8,981 nucleotides of DNA from Staphylothermus sp. (GTDB lineage: Archaea; Thermoproteota; Thermoprotei_A; Sulfolobales; Desulfurococcaceae), in assembly GCA_021159785.1 (NCBI GenBank), contig JAGHDU010000005.1, positions 1 through 8,981 of the forward strand, read 5' to 3'. The position numbers were made by a program, and so were the translations under genes. The notes beneath the pieces are model-generated. The model was not told the origin of the DNA. It worked only from the letters and a program-made list of their open reading frames with translations, and made no database searches. Position 1 is the stretch's first letter, and every line of letters starts with the position of its first letter. Positions 1 to 7,212 of this stretch are shown here, piece after piece.

Positions 1-1782
1 GTTCTGATTTATTGCATCATCTATTATTTTATCTAGTTCTGATTCGCTAATTCTTGTTAATCCTAGTTTCTCAGCCGCTTCTTCGGGTAGTGTTCCAGGA
101 TGTTTAGCTATATATGATAGAATCTCAGGTATGGCTTCCTTGGAAACTTTGTCTTCAGCTACGAGCTTCAAGGTTTCCTCAATATCTTCATCGGAAATGT
201 TTTCTATCGGTATGCCTTCTCCTTTTAACATTTTCAAAGTATTTGTAAGTGTTGATGCTATTAGTTTTGGAGATAACTTATCACCGTACTTACTTACTAG
301 TTGTTCAAATAAATCAAGTCTTAAATCGTTCAAGATCGCATTAGCTAGTTCTTTGCTTAATCCATATTCCTTAATAAACCTATTTAGCTTGATCTCTATT
401 GGTTCGGGGACATATTTCTCTGCTTCTTTTAGTAATTCATCCGTAACTTCCACTGGAGGTATATCGGTTTCTGGATACATTCTAGCAGCTCCTGGTCTTG
501 GTCTAGTATATTTTGTTGTTCCATCTGGATTAGCTGCACGTGTTTCTTCAGGGACACCTTTTAATGCCTGCTTAGCTCTCTGAATAACAGCTTTCAGTGC
601 TTTATACGCTTTATCCTTTTCATCAGCTACAATTACAATTGCGTCTTTGTCTTTATCTGCACCCAACTTATCATATAATTTATCAACTTCTTCTGCACTA
701 ATACCATATCTTGGCAATTCGTCTGTATGGAATAAACCACCGACTCCTCCCCATACTCTAGCATAGTCTGCTAGTTCTGTTCCAAATCTCCTTCCTGGTT
801 GAACTTCTCTTCCTAGGAGACCTTTAAACCCGGGTAGAATTATTGCATATACTCCATGTCCTTTTCTGTTTATAATCTTTCTAATGATCTTAGACTTAGT
901 TTCCCTAAATATATCGGTTACATCATGTATTACTTCTGATATGTCTTCTTCTTTTATACCTCTGTTATGAAGTTCTTCCTTAATTTTCAATAGATTGTTC
1001 TGTCTCATTACTTCATATTCTACAACTTTAGATATTAAGTAGAGGTGTTGAACACCCTTTATCTCGATCTTTGCTCCTCCCTTGATCGAGATATTGAGAT
1101 CCTGTCTGATGGTTCCGAGTCCTCGTTTAGCTTTACCCGTAAGTCTAACTAATTGTCCTATTTTGAAGGCAATTCTCTCAGCTTGTTCTGGGTCATGAAT
1201 ATCTGGTGCTGTCGCTATCTCGATCAACGGTATTCCTAATCTATCAAGCTTATATTTAACAAGGTCTTTTTCTTCTCCTAACTTTCTTGCAGCATCTTCT
1301 TCTAGACAGAGTGTTTGTATACCAATCTTTTTGTCACCATCCATTATGTACCCGTCTAGAGCGATTATGGATGTTCTTTGAAAACCAGATGTATTACTAC
1401 CATCGATGACTATTTTCCTCATAACATGGATTTCATCGACTATATACATGTTAAGTGCTTTCGCTACAGCTAAAGCTACTACTAACGCTTCTCTATTGAG
1501 TTCGTGTGGAGGTTCTTCATCAGCTTCCACTAGACATGAAGCTGTTCTAGGGGCTTGATATTCATATTTTCTCCCCTTTTTCCACTCAAGAAGAGCAGCT
1601 ATATCAACTTCTCCTAATTCGCTACGCGTTGGTCTAAGTTCTCTTACAAATATATCTTCTGGACCAGTTTCAACTAATTTTGTCGGACAACTACAGAATA
1701 ATTTTTCTTTTGTATCTAATTGTATATGGATTTCTAAACCAACTTTGAGTCCAATTTGTTCATAATTTATTTTATTGGTCAT
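1..1782 (-). CDS. gatE: Glu-tRNA(Gln) amidotransferase subunit E, 3' end outside window
   Basis: GatE is the tRNA-binding and kinase/transamidase subunit of the archaeal GatDE enzyme, which converts Glu-tRNA(Gln) to Gln-tRNA(Gln) in the cytoplasm using ammonia supplied by GatD. I translated the minus-strand frame from ATG at 1782: it stays open to base 1, giving 594 residues without a stop. Seen: a GatB/GatE-type start (VGLEIHIQL at 14-22, LFCSC at 28-32), [16 protein letters not shown] at 122-137, LEEDAARK at 160-167, a GAD-type insertion (as in bacterial AspRS) around 300-420 beginning near [12 protein letters not shown] at 310, MYPETD at 435-440, and a helical YqeY-like tail from about 450. 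The GAD insertion separates GatE from bacterial GatB. Family members are usually a little over 600 residues, so probably only the last few dozen codons are missing. The start overlaps the gatD stop (ATGA), indicating one transcript and translational coupling. Confidence 0.96.
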   Translation of the reverse strand, partial: MTNKINYEQIGLKVGLEIHIQLDTKEKLFCSCPTKLVETGPEDIFVRELRPTRSELGEVDIAALLEWKKGRKYEYQAPRTASCLVEADEEPPHELNREALVVALAVAKALNMYIVDEIHVMRKIVIDGSNTSGFQRTSIIALDGYIMDGDKKIGIQTLCLEEDAARKLGEEKDLVKYKLDRLGIPLIEIATAPDIHDPEQAERIAFKIGQLVRLTGKAKRGLGTIRQDLNISIKGGAKIEIKGVQHLYLISKVVEYEVMRQNNLLKIKEELHNRGIKEEDISEVIHDVTDIFRETKSKIIRKIINRKGHGVYAIILPGFKGLLGREVQPGRRFGTELADYARVWGGVGGLFHTDELPRYGISAEEVDKLYDKLGADKDKDAIVIVADEKDKAYKALKAVIQRAKQALKGVPEETRAANPDGTTKYTRPRPGAARMYPETDIPPVEVTDELLKEAEKYVPEPIEIKLNRFIKEYGLSKELANAILNDLRLDLFEQLVSKYGDKLSPKLIASTLTNTLKMLKGEGIPIENISDEDIEETLKLVAEDKVSKEAIPEILSYIAKHPGTLPEEAAEKLGLTRISESELDKIIDDAINQN

Positions 1783-3146
1783 ATATGTGGCCACCTCGGG
1801 TACAAATCTATTGTTAAACGAGGGTTCATTTCACCAGCAGTATTTGTTGTCATTAATGCTCTAACTTCGTCTAAGTTTCTCGTTTTTGAACCAAGAATCC
1901 ATGATAACTTAACATAAGCTGTTTCTGGGAGCATATCATTTCCTGGAATCACACCCGCTTCTATGAGTCTTCTACCAGTGCTGTATACATACATGTCAAC
2001 TCTTCCGAAGAGACACTGACTTGTCATCACCACAGGTATTTCTTCTTCGACAGCTCTTTTAATGGCATCAACTACCCTATTGGTTATGTGGCCTAGACCT
2101 GATCCCTCTATAACTATTCCATGGTATTTCTTATCAACAAGATAATGAATGATATCAATCTGGAAACCAGGATATGCTTTGATCAAAGCTACTTTTTCAT
2201 CAAACTTATTTTCAAGAACAGGTTCTTTCTGCTTATTTCTTTCTTCTATTATTTTGTTAACTATTTTGATTTTCTTTTCATAGGGATCTATCACTGCTAG
2301 TGGTTTATCGTTAATAGTTTGAAAAGCATCCCTTCTACTTGTATGCATTTTTCTGACTTTTACGCCTCTATGTGCTAAAGCATAGGTATCACCGGTCTCG
2401 CCATGCATCACTACAACAGATTCTGCAAACGGTGCTCGAGACGCAGTTAAGAACGCTGATAATAAGTTAAATGCTGAGTCAGAACTTGGTCTATCACTAC
2501 TCCTCTGTGCACCAACAAAGACTATCGGTACTGGCTTATTCCTAATGGCAAAAGCCATTGCGGCTGCTGTATAAGCCATCATATCTGTACCATGTGCTAC
2601 AACTATTCCATCAACTCCTTCAAGCATCTCTTCGTATATTTCCCTTGCTATTTTTTCCCAATCACGGGGCGTAATATCTTCCGAGAAAACGTTAAGTATC
2701 TCTCTAGCATCTAGTACTGCAATATCACTTATCTCGGGAATAAACTCTATTAATTCCTCAACGCTCAAGGCAGGCCTTACAGCACCGGTTTCGTAGTCCA
2801 CTTTTGAGACAATAGTTCCACCAGTACTAAGAAGTGTCACTTTCGGCAAATCAAGATTCTGAGTTCTTACTCTAGGCTTAAGAGAGGGGGTTATTGTACT
2901 TCGTTTTTGCTTAATAAATATCTCCGTATATTCATCGACGCGAACACCAATATTATAACCATTATTTAGCTTGATCACGATAATTGGTTTATCACCATAA
3001 AGTTTCTCACGAGGCATTAATACTCCTTCAAAGACTTTTTCTTTTTTCTTAATAACTATTCTATCTCCAACTGAGACATTCTTTTTTCTAAGTATTTCAG
3101 CTACTCTTCCCTTATAACCAAAGTAATCACTGTCCAAACCTAGCAC
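1779..3146 (-). CDS. gatD: Glu-tRNA(Gln) amidotransferase subunit D (asparaginase-type)
   Basis: GatD is the glutaminase subunit of archaeal GatDE; it releases ammonia for amidation of Glu-tRNA(Gln). At 455 residues it has the expected two parts: a small N-terminal beta-rich domain (about 1-95) and an L-asparaginase fold (about 100-450). Catalytic residues are visible by comparison with asparaginases: Thr111 in STGGTI, Thr187-Asp188 in AHGTD, and probably Lys266 in [28 protein letters not shown] near 378-394 is also typical of the family. The listed start is GTG at 3146. A TTG three codons later (3137) is a credible rival because GGTG lies 6 bases before it at 3144-3147. A TATA-like GTTTTTATC on the minus strand at 3168-3176 would place the transcript start near 3146, so the message may be nearly leaderless. 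The stop codon overlaps gatE ATG by two bases. Confidence 0.96.
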   Translation of the reverse strand: MLGLDSDYFGYKGRVAEILRKKNVSVGDRIVIKKKEKVFEGVLMPREKLYGDKPIIVIKLNNGYNIGVRVDEYTEIFIKQKRSTITPSLKPRVRTQNLDLPKVTLLSTGGTIVSKVDYETGAVRPALSVEELIEFIPEISDIAVLDAREILNVFSEDITPRDWEKIAREIYEEMLEGVDGIVVAHGTDMMAYTAAAMAFAIRNKPVPIVFVGAQRSSDRPSSDSAFNLLSAFLTASRAPFAESVVVMHGETGDTYALAHRGVKVRKMHTSRRDAFQTINDKPLAVIDPYEKKIKIVNKIIEERNKQKEPVLENKFDEKVALIKAYPGFQIDIIHYLVDKKYHGIVIEGSGLGHITNRVVDAIKRAVEEEIPVVMTSQCLFGRVDMYVYSTGRRLIEAGVIPGNDMLPETAYVKLSWILGSKTRNLDEVRALMTTNTAGEMNPRLTIDLYPRWPHI

Positions 3147-3167
3147 CTATAATTCTATTTATGAGAT

Positions 3168-3176
3168 GATAAAAAC
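3168..3176 (-). promoter_or_regulatory. Candidate TATA box of gatDE
   Basis: The minus strand reads GTTTTTATC here, centred about 26 bases upstream of the GTG at 3146. That is the usual archaeal TATA-to-start distance if the transcript begins at or near the first codon. A second AT-rich block (CATAAATAG, minus strand, 3155-3163) lies closer. Which one is used cannot be decided from sequence alone. Confidence 0.4.
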
Positions 3177-3375
3177 TATGTTTGTAACAAGAATTAAAAT
3201 GAATTCCCAAAGATATATATTATGGAGTATCTTCCCGTAACTCTTATACGTTTTTATAACCAAGAAAAGAACGGGTGTTAAGAATTCAAACTTAAATTTA
3301 GTTTCATTATAATTCTAGTTGTGAGCCCGGGTACAATTTTAAAATTCAATACAATGTAAAGAACTGTTTTCTTGT

Positions 3376-3382
3376 TAAAAAT
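3376..3382 (-). terminator. Possible T-run terminator of eS30
   Basis: Just past the eS30 stop the minus strand reads TATTTTTAA, including five consecutive T. Archaeal RNA polymerase often stops at short T-runs without a hairpin, so this could end the eS30 message before gatD. The run is short, and read-through into gatDE is possible. Confidence 0.3.
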
Positions 3383-3384
3383 AT

Positions 3385-3546
3385 TCATCTTCTTCTAGGT
3401 ACTTGTTGTGCCGCTAATACTATTCTTCTCACATATTCCCATCTATTCCTCATTCTAGGAGGCTTATTCTTCTTTTGCTTAGGCGGAATCTTGGGTGTTT
3501 GACTCCTTACTTTTCCTGCTTTTGTCAATGAACCGTGGCTAGGCAT
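3385..3546 (-). CDS. rps30e: Small ribosomal subunit protein eS30
   Basis: This short gene encodes 53 residues starting [20 protein letters not shown], which matches the conserved opening of archaeal/eukaryotic ribosomal protein eS30. The family is about 50-60 residues, very basic and an extended component of the small subunit. The rest continues the pattern, with Pro/Lys-rich [11 protein letters not shown] at 21-31, RNRWEYVRR at 33-41 and a closing run of arginines. The ATG at 3546 has a good minus-strand Shine-Dalgarno match AAAGGTG at 3554-3560, seven bases upstream. Among archaea eS30 is characteristic of Crenarchaeota and relatives and absent from most Euryarchaeota, which supports the taxonomic reading. 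It diverges from nop5 across a 113-base intergenic region with an inverted repeat. It may be the first gene of a transcript continuing into gatDE, or be transcribed alone. Confidence 0.95.
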   Translation of the reverse strand: MPSHGSLTKAGKVRSQTPKIPPKQKKNKPPRMRNRWEYVRRIVLAAQQVPRRR

Positions 3547-3572
3547 GGCTTAACACCTTTTACCAAGATATG

Positions 3573-3614
3573 TTAAATACCCTAATAATGCTTTAAGTTT
3601 TTAGGGATATTTAA
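3573..3614. repeat. Imperfect inverted repeat in the eS30/nop5 divergent promoter
   Basis: The left arm, TTAAATACCCTAA (3573-3585), and the reverse complement of the right arm, TTAAATATCCCTAA (3601-3614), are identical except for one extra T. They are separated by 15 bases. Both arms contain TATA-like cores. The right arm on the minus strand would place an eS30 start near 3584. The AATATTTAAATA-type core read on the plus strand would place a nop5 start near 3638, leaving a leader of about 20 bases. The arrangement suits either overlapping divergent promoters or an operator for a dimeric regulator. The repeat is seen directly; its function is inferred. Confidence 0.6.
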
Positions 3615-3648
3615 ATATTGGTATAGGTGTAAGTGATCTATAGGAGTC

Positions 3649-3654
3649 GGTGAT
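3649..3654 (+). promoter_or_regulatory. Ribosome-binding site deciding the nop5 start
   Basis: GGTGAT complements the 3' end of archaeal 16S rRNA. It ends five bases before ATG at 3660 but only two before GTG at 3657. This favours the ATG as the true initiator, although the frame is open from the GTG. Confidence 0.6.
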
Positions 3655-3659
3655 ATGTG

Positions 3660-4889
3660 ATGAAAAAAGCGTACCTAGCTGAATCAGTAGTAGGAGTGTT
3701 CGCGTTTAATGAAAAAGGTGAAGTCATTGCAAAATCAGTAGCCCCAACTAATTTGGATGAAAATGTCGAATATTTATTAAAGATCGAAAGAGGAGAAGAA
3801 ACTCCACAGCTTAAAGAGGTCTTATCAAAATTAAAAGAAGATGGTTACACGACAGTTGTAGTTGAAACTGCAGAAACGGGTAGGCATGTTTCCTCTAATG
3901 GTTTAGAACCAGTGGTTGAAATCGGTCATCTAGGAGCTTTAAAGCTTAGAGAAAACATTGTCGACTACGCTATTGAAGCAGGGTTTGCGAAAGATAAAGA
4001 TGACTATTATTCAAAACTCCACGAGATATCCCTAGAGCTAACACGTAGAAAACTCAGGAGAGCCGCACAAAAGAGAGACCTACTAGCGGTACAGGCAATT
4101 AGAGCAATTGATGATATAGATAAAACGATCAACCTCTACGTTGCAAGACTGAGGGAATGGTATAGTTTACACTTCCCAGAACTTGATGAACTCGTACGTG
4201 AACACATAGACTACGCAAGAATAGTTTACGAACTAGGTCATAGGACCAACATAACAGTAGAAAATCTCAAGAAACTAGGCTTCAGTGAACAAAAGGCAAA
4301 GAAGATAGCAGAAGCAGCACAAAAGAGTATGGGAGCAGATCTCAGTGACTTCGATATAAAATACATACAAACACTTGCAGGAATTATCCTCGACCTATAC
4401 AAATTAAGAGAGACACTCGAAGACTACATAGAAGCTATAATGAAAGAAGTAGCACCAAACATAACTGCATTAGTAGGTGCAAAACTAGGTGCAAGACTCC
4501 TAAGCCTTGCAGGAGGATTAGAGAATCTCGCAAAGCTACCGGCAAGTACAATACAAGTACTAGGCGCCGAAAAAGCATTATTTAGAGCACTGCGTACAGG
4601 CGGCAAACCACCTAAGCACGGAGTAATTTTCCAGTTCCCAGCAATTCATAGAAGCCCAAGATGGCAGAGAGGAAAAATTGCTAGAGCGTTAGCAGCAAAA
4701 CTAGCCATAGCAGCTAAAGTAGATTACTTTACTGGAAGGTTTATAGGAGATAAACTAAGAGAAGAACTTGAGAAGAGAATTGAAGAAATAAAGAAGCTAT
4801 ACGCAAAACCACCAGCAAGAAAAAGAGAAGAAAGACCACCAAGACCGAAGAGAAGGAAAGGAAGAGGAAGGAGAAGAAGGAGAAAGTGA
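3660..4889 (+). CDS. nop5: Nop5 (Nop56/Nop58-type) box C/D RNP scaffold protein
   Basis: Archaeal Nop5 bridges fibrillarin and the L7Ae-bound guide RNA in the box C/D ribonucleoprotein that 2'-O-methylates rRNA and tRNA. About 409 residues long (numbers here count from the ATG). An N-terminal fibrillarin-binding domain spans about 1-115. A long helical coiled-coil region follows at about 120-245. The Nop domain spans about 250-365 and carries the family signature: GAKLGARLLSLAGGLENL, LPASTIQVLGAEKALFRAL, and a PPKHGVIFQ segment. The tail from about 385 is almost pure Arg/Lys/Pro, as in many Nop proteins, and probably contacts RNA. Fibrillarin follows 16 bases later, so the two partners are co-transcribed. 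A GTG at 3657 would add one methionine; ATG 3660 has better Shine-Dalgarno spacing. Confidence 0.96.
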   Translation: MKKAYLAESVVGVFAFNEKGEVIAKSVAPTNLDENVEYLLKIERGEETPQLKEVLSKLKEDGYTTVVVETAETGRHVSSNGLEPVVEIGHLGALKLRENIVDYAIEAGFAKDKDDYYSKLHEISLELTRRKLRRAAQKRDLLAVQAIRAIDDIDKTINLYVARLREWYSLHFPELDELVREHIDYARIVYELGHRTNITVENLKKLGFSEQKAKKIAEAAQKSMGADLSDFDIKYIQTLAGIILDLYKLRETLEDYIEAIMKEVAPNITALVGAKLGARLLSLAGGLENLAKLPASTIQVLGAEKALFRALRTGGKPPKHGVIFQFPAIHRSPRWQRGKIARALAAKLAIAAKVDYFTGRFIGDKLREELEKRIEEIKKLYAKPPARKREERPPRPKRRKGRGRRRRRK

Positions 4890-4891
4890 AA

Positions 4892-4899
4892 AGGAGGTG
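4892..4899 (+). promoter_or_regulatory. Strong Shine-Dalgarno of fibrillarin gene
   Basis: AGGAGGTG lies between the nop5 stop (4887-4889) and the fibrillarin ATG (4906), six bases before the start. It is the strongest ribosome-binding site in the window and fits an internal gene of an operon that needs high independent initiation. Confidence 0.75.
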
Positions 4900-4905
4900 T
4901 GAGAT

Positions 4906-5610
4906 ATGTCACAAGTCGTTAATATTAGACCCCATGATAAATACTTCGGAGTATACATTGTAGAGCTTGAAGATGGAAGCATTAGATTTGCAACAAAGAA
5001 TCTGGTTCCAGGTCATAGAGTATATGCTGAGAGACTATACAAGTGGCAAGGAGAGGAATATAGGGAATGGAACCTTTATAGGAGCAAACTAGCAGCAGCA
5101 CTTGCAAATGGATTAATGGAACAACCTATCAGAGAGGGACACTCGATTCTATACCTCGGAGTAGCTACTGGTACTACAGCAAGCCATGTATCTGATATTG
5201 TTGGCCCAACTGGCAGAATATACAGTGTGGAATTCGCGCCACGAGTAATGAGAGAATTTGTATTAGTAGCAGATGTTAGGAAAAACCTGTACCCAATATT
5301 AGGAGATGCTAGAAAGCCCAAGGAATACTGCCATATAGTCGAAATGGTTGATGGATTATATGCTGATGTCGCGCAACCAGACCAAGCAACAATAGTAGCC
5401 GACAACGCCGAATACTTCTTAAAAGACGGGGGATACCTACTATTAGCGATAAAAGCAAGAAGTATTGATGTAACAAAAGAACCAAGTGAAGTATACAAGA
5501 GAGAGATAAATACTCTAAAAGAAAGAGGATTTGAAATCCTAGATGTTGTACACTTAGAGCCCTATGATAAAGATCATGCTATGGTATACGCAAGATATAG
5601 GAGGAAGTAA
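4906..5610 (+). CDS. flpA: Fibrillarin-like rRNA/tRNA 2'-O-methyltransferase
   Basis: Fibrillarin is the catalytic subunit of the box C/D RNP; it transfers a methyl group from S-adenosylmethionine to ribose 2'-OH at sites chosen by the guide RNA. At 234 residues it is the normal archaeal length. An N-terminal beta domain (about 1-55) precedes a Rossmann methyltransferase fold. The SAM site is clear: [19 protein letters not shown] at 82-100, then [10 protein letters not shown] at 105-114 and the acidic ADNAEYF near 165. The expected K-D-K-H tetrad can be placed at Lys61 (RSKLAA), Asp154 (DVAQP), Lys183 (AIKARS) and His224 (DHAMV). The usual serine of GxASGTT is replaced here by Thr88 in GVATGTT, a mild change. 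The gene sits directly behind its partner nop5. Confidence 0.97.
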   Translation: MSQVVNIRPHDKYFGVYIVELEDGSIRFATKNLVPGHRVYAERLYKWQGEEYREWNLYRSKLAAALANGLMEQPIREGHSILYLGVATGTTASHVSDIVGPTGRIYSVEFAPRVMREFVLVADVRKNLYPILGDARKPKEYCHIVEMVDGLYADVAQPDQATIVADNAEYFLKDGGYLLLAIKARSIDVTKEPSEVYKREINTLKERGFEILDVVHLEPYDKDHAMVYARYRRK

Positions 5611-5626
5611 ATAAATATTTAATCAC

Positions 5627-5632
5627 TTTTTT
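5627..5632 (+). terminator. Possible T-run terminator of nop5-flpA
   Basis: Six consecutive T occur 17 bases after the fibrillarin stop, suitable for hairpin-free archaeal termination. The run merges into the TATA-like box of the next gene, so termination and re-initiation would occur in the same 20 bases. Confidence 0.4.
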
Positions 5633-5643
5633 AAATATCCCTA
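5630..5643 (+). promoter_or_regulatory. TATA box plus TCCCTA motif of the HTH regulator gene
   Basis: TTTAAATATCCCTA lies 22 bases before the ATG at 5666. The TTTAAATA part is a good archaeal TATA element and would start transcription around 5658-5662. The same 14 bases occur on the minus strand at 3602-3615 in the eS30/nop5 promoter region. The exact match is seen; a shared regulator is inferred. Confidence 0.6.
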
Positions 5644-5665
5644 CATAGAAGGGGTATTATTTGAA

Positions 5666-6550
5666 ATGACCAATAAAATTCTTGACAAACTGATAGATGA
5701 TATAATGGGTAACTTGAAAAAAGCAGGATTCGTAGTTGAATATATAAATTATCCAGAAAACAAGCGTTCTATAGACATAGTAGGTCTCCACGGACAAAAA
5801 AGACTAATGATTAAGGTAACAGTGGATGCATCTTACTTATCAGATTTAGAAGTAAAAGACTTAAAGAAAGCCTCAGTAGCATATAGTGCGACACCCTTAG
5901 TTGTATCCGAAAAATACAGAAAGAAGAGAATGGAATCCGACGTTGTTTATCGTAGAAAAGATCTTTATATAATATGCACAGAACTCTTAGAGAGATACTT
6001 CTTAGAAAATGATAAACCCTTAGTATATGACGTGCAAGGTAATTATGTAGTAAAGATCAATCCGCAAAAGTTCCGTGAAAGAAGACTCGAACTTGGATAC
6101 AGTTTAGGGGAGCTTGCTGACAAAATAGGTGTATCTAGAAAAACAATATACGAATACGAGAGAGGCAATATCAGCGTTACAGTCGACAAAGCAATTAAAA
6201 TTGCAAATATCATGGGCGAAGACGTCTTCGAAGAAATAGATCTTCTAAAACAAGAAATAGTACAAATAATAGAGGAAGAAATACCAAGAAATAAAATAGA
6301 AGAAATTCTCATGGAAATAAGTAAAAGAAAAGGAACCATATTGTACAAATTATTTAGGACACCAATAGACTACGTTCTAAGATCTGGAAAATATAAGATC
6401 TCGATAATTAACGCAAGAAGAGACTACGAGAAACTGAAAATAAAGATCAAAGAAGCTGAAAGAATAACAAGACTCACAAGATCTAAAGAATTAATTATTA
6501 GGAATCCAGAAGATATAAGGCTTATCGAAAGACATCTTCTCGAAGAATAG
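5666..6550 (+). CDS. Archaeal HTH-type (Cro/C1) transcriptional regulator with N-terminal nuclease-like domain
   Basis: 294 residues in three parts. The central domain, about 132-190, is a textbook Cro/C1 helix-turn-helix (FRERRLELGYSLGELADKIG, then VSRKTIYEYERGNI), so DNA binding is secure. The N-terminal part, about 1-115, resembles a restriction-endonuclease fold, with SIDIVG around Asp37 and LMIKV around Lys50 in D-x(12)-K spacing; the activity may be lost and the domain used for binding. The C-terminal 90 residues are charged and helical with no motif I recognise. The architecture fits the conserved archaeal family annotated only as putative HTH-type transcriptional regulatory protein; targets are unknown to me. 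It has its own TATA box rather than riding on the nop5-flpA transcript. It is followed by 98 bases before the THEP1 gene. A GGGG at 5651-5654, eleven bases from the ATG, is at best a weak ribosome-binding site. Confidence 0.88.
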   Translation: MTNKILDKLIDDIMGNLKKAGFVVEYINYPENKRSIDIVGLHGQKRLMIKVTVDASYLSDLEVKDLKKASVAYSATPLVVSEKYRKKRMESDVVYRRKDLYIICTELLERYFLENDKPLVYDVQGNYVVKINPQKFRERRLELGYSLGELADKIGVSRKTIYEYERGNISVTVDKAIKIANIMGEDVFEEIDLLKQEIVQIIEEEIPRNKIEEILMEISKRKGTILYKLFRTPIDYVLRSGKYKISIINARRDYEKLKIKIKEAERITRLTRSKELIIRNPEDIRLIERHLLEE

Positions 6551-6557
6551 ATGAATC

Positions 6558-6566
6558 CTTATAAAA
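6558..6566 (+). promoter_or_regulatory. Candidate distal TATA box of THEP1-trm1
   Basis: CTTATAAAA is a close match to the archaeal TATA consensus. It lies 83 bases before the THEP1 ATG, predicting a leader of about 60 bases. It competes with the nearer AT-rich element at 6603-6612. Confidence 0.35.
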
Positions 6567-6602
6567 CCAAACTATTGGCTAAGCATTAAACTTATTCTTT
6601 TG

Positions 6603-6612
6603 CTTATATTAA
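6603..6612 (+). promoter_or_regulatory. Candidate proximal TATA box of THEP1-trm1
   Basis: CTTATATTAA lies 36 bases before the THEP1 ATG. A start about 25 bases downstream, near 6633, would leave a short leader containing the ribosome-binding GGTG at 6640-6643. This spacing is more typical of crenarchaeal genes than that of the distal element. Confidence 0.45.
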
Positions 6613-6648
6613 CTTCTGCAAACATAAATGTCTATATTCGGTGCATGA

Positions 6649-7203
6649 ATGTTGAAAGCTTACATTATAACGGGAAGGCCCGGATTAGGTAAATCGACAT
6701 TATTTAGTAACATAGTAAATGAATTAATCAAACACAATATAGTCGTAGGTGGGATCAGAAGCCCAGAAGTAAGAGACAGTAAAGGATATAGAATTGGTTT
6801 TAAAATTGTTGATTTGCTATCTGGCGAAGAAGGGTGGTTGGCTAAAAGGAATTATTCTTCACCTATACGAGTCGGAAAATATGGTGTAGTTGTAGATGAA
6901 GCAAGAAAAATAATTGAGAAAGCACTAACAAGAGCAATAAACGAAGCAGATGTTATAGCAATAGATGAAGTTGGTCCCATGGAGCTCAAAATAGATTTGT
7001 TCAGACAATTACTCTACAATGTTCTCAAAAGCAATAAGCCTAAAATCCTAGTATTCCACATAAGATTAAACGACCCAACCATATGGAAAAATTTGAAAGA
7101 ATACGAAATTTTCACAGTGACACTAGAGAATCGTGAATATCTAAACAAAACATTACCCGAGAAAATTCTCAAAGAAATACAAGAGCTCCTTGCAAAAAGG
7201 TGA
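6649..7203 (+). CDS. Nucleoside-triphosphatase THEP1 family
   Basis: A 184-residue P-loop NTPase of the THEP1 family, which hydrolyses ATP, GTP and other nucleoside triphosphates to diphosphates in vitro; its cellular role is not settled. The Walker A loop GRPGLGKST is at 9-17. [10 protein letters not shown] at 34-43 and [16 protein letters not shown] at 50-65 match the family. The Walker B segment [13 protein letters not shown] at 101-113 has the characteristic DEVGPME. Length is normal (about 175-190). The ATG has a GGTG ribosome-binding site at 6640-6643 with five-base spacing. The trm1 gene begins nine bases after its stop, so the two are probably co-transcribed and a role linked to RNA or nucleotide metabolism is conceivable, but that is inference only. 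Confidence 0.93.
   Translation: MLKAYIITGRPGLGKSTLFSNIVNELIKHNIVVGGIRSPEVRDSKGYRIGFKIVDLLSGEEGWLAKRNYSSPIRVGKYGVVVDEARKIIEKALTRAINEADVIAIDEVGPMELKIDLFRQLLYNVLKSNKPKILVFHIRLNDPTIWKNLKEYEIFTVTLENREYLNKTLPEKILKEIQELLAKR
7199..7203 (+). promoter_or_regulatory. Ribosome-binding site of trm1 overlapping the THEP1 stop
   Basis: GGTGA is formed by the last codon and the TGA stop of the THEP1 gene and ends nine bases before the trm1 ATG at 7213. Placing the site inside the upstream stop suggests the two genes are translated from one message. Confidence 0.55.
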
Positions 7204-7212
7204 GTAAAATAG

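Larger units (their letters stand above)
3147..3384. other. 238-base gap between gatD and eS30, no gene recognised
   Basis: The left end holds the putative gatDE promoter and the right end a T-rich stretch that may end the eS30 transcript. I see no convincing ORF; the longest ATG-started plus-strand frames are about 20 codons with no ribosome-binding site. I see no tRNA shape and no box C/D signature (RUGAUGA/CUGA). It also contains a plus-strand TATA-like TTTTTATAAC near 3249-3258, a GC patch centred on CCCGGG (3326-3331) and a perfect AT palindrome AATTTTAAAATT (3335-3346). None of these has an assigned role. Confidence 0.6.

Noticed and set aside
131..583. 150-codon plus-strand open frame
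   Set aside because: It lies entirely antisense to the C-terminal half of gatE, which has clear family motifs. The translation is a low-complexity Ser/Leu/Phe sequence typical of the complement of Lys/Glu-rich codons.
3147..3384. Possible tRNA or box C/D guide RNA next to the box C/D protein genes
   Set aside because: A TTCAAAC-like string occurs near 3284, but no acceptor, D or anticodon arms can be built. No RUGAUGA/CUGA box pair was found.
4780..4890. Long purine-rich tract on the plus strand
   Set aside because: Explained by the Lys/Arg/Glu-rich C-terminal tail of Nop5 written in AAR, AGR and GAR codons; no need for a separate structural element.
5076..5498. 140-codon minus-strand open frame
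   Set aside because: Antisense shadow of fibrillarin, whose SAM motif and catalytic tetrad are intact. No ribosome-binding site or recognisable product on the minus strand.
6217..6230. Perfect 14-base palindrome CGAAGACGTCTTCG
   Set aside because: It encodes part of the Gly-Glu-Asp-Val-Phe-Glu stretch in the HTH protein with ordinary codons. A single internal copy is most simply chance and does not resemble the promoter motif.
6043..6348. 101-codon minus-strand open frame
   Set aside because: Antisense to the HTH domain region of the regulator. The Ser/Ile-rich translation is a reflection of AT-rich coding DNA.
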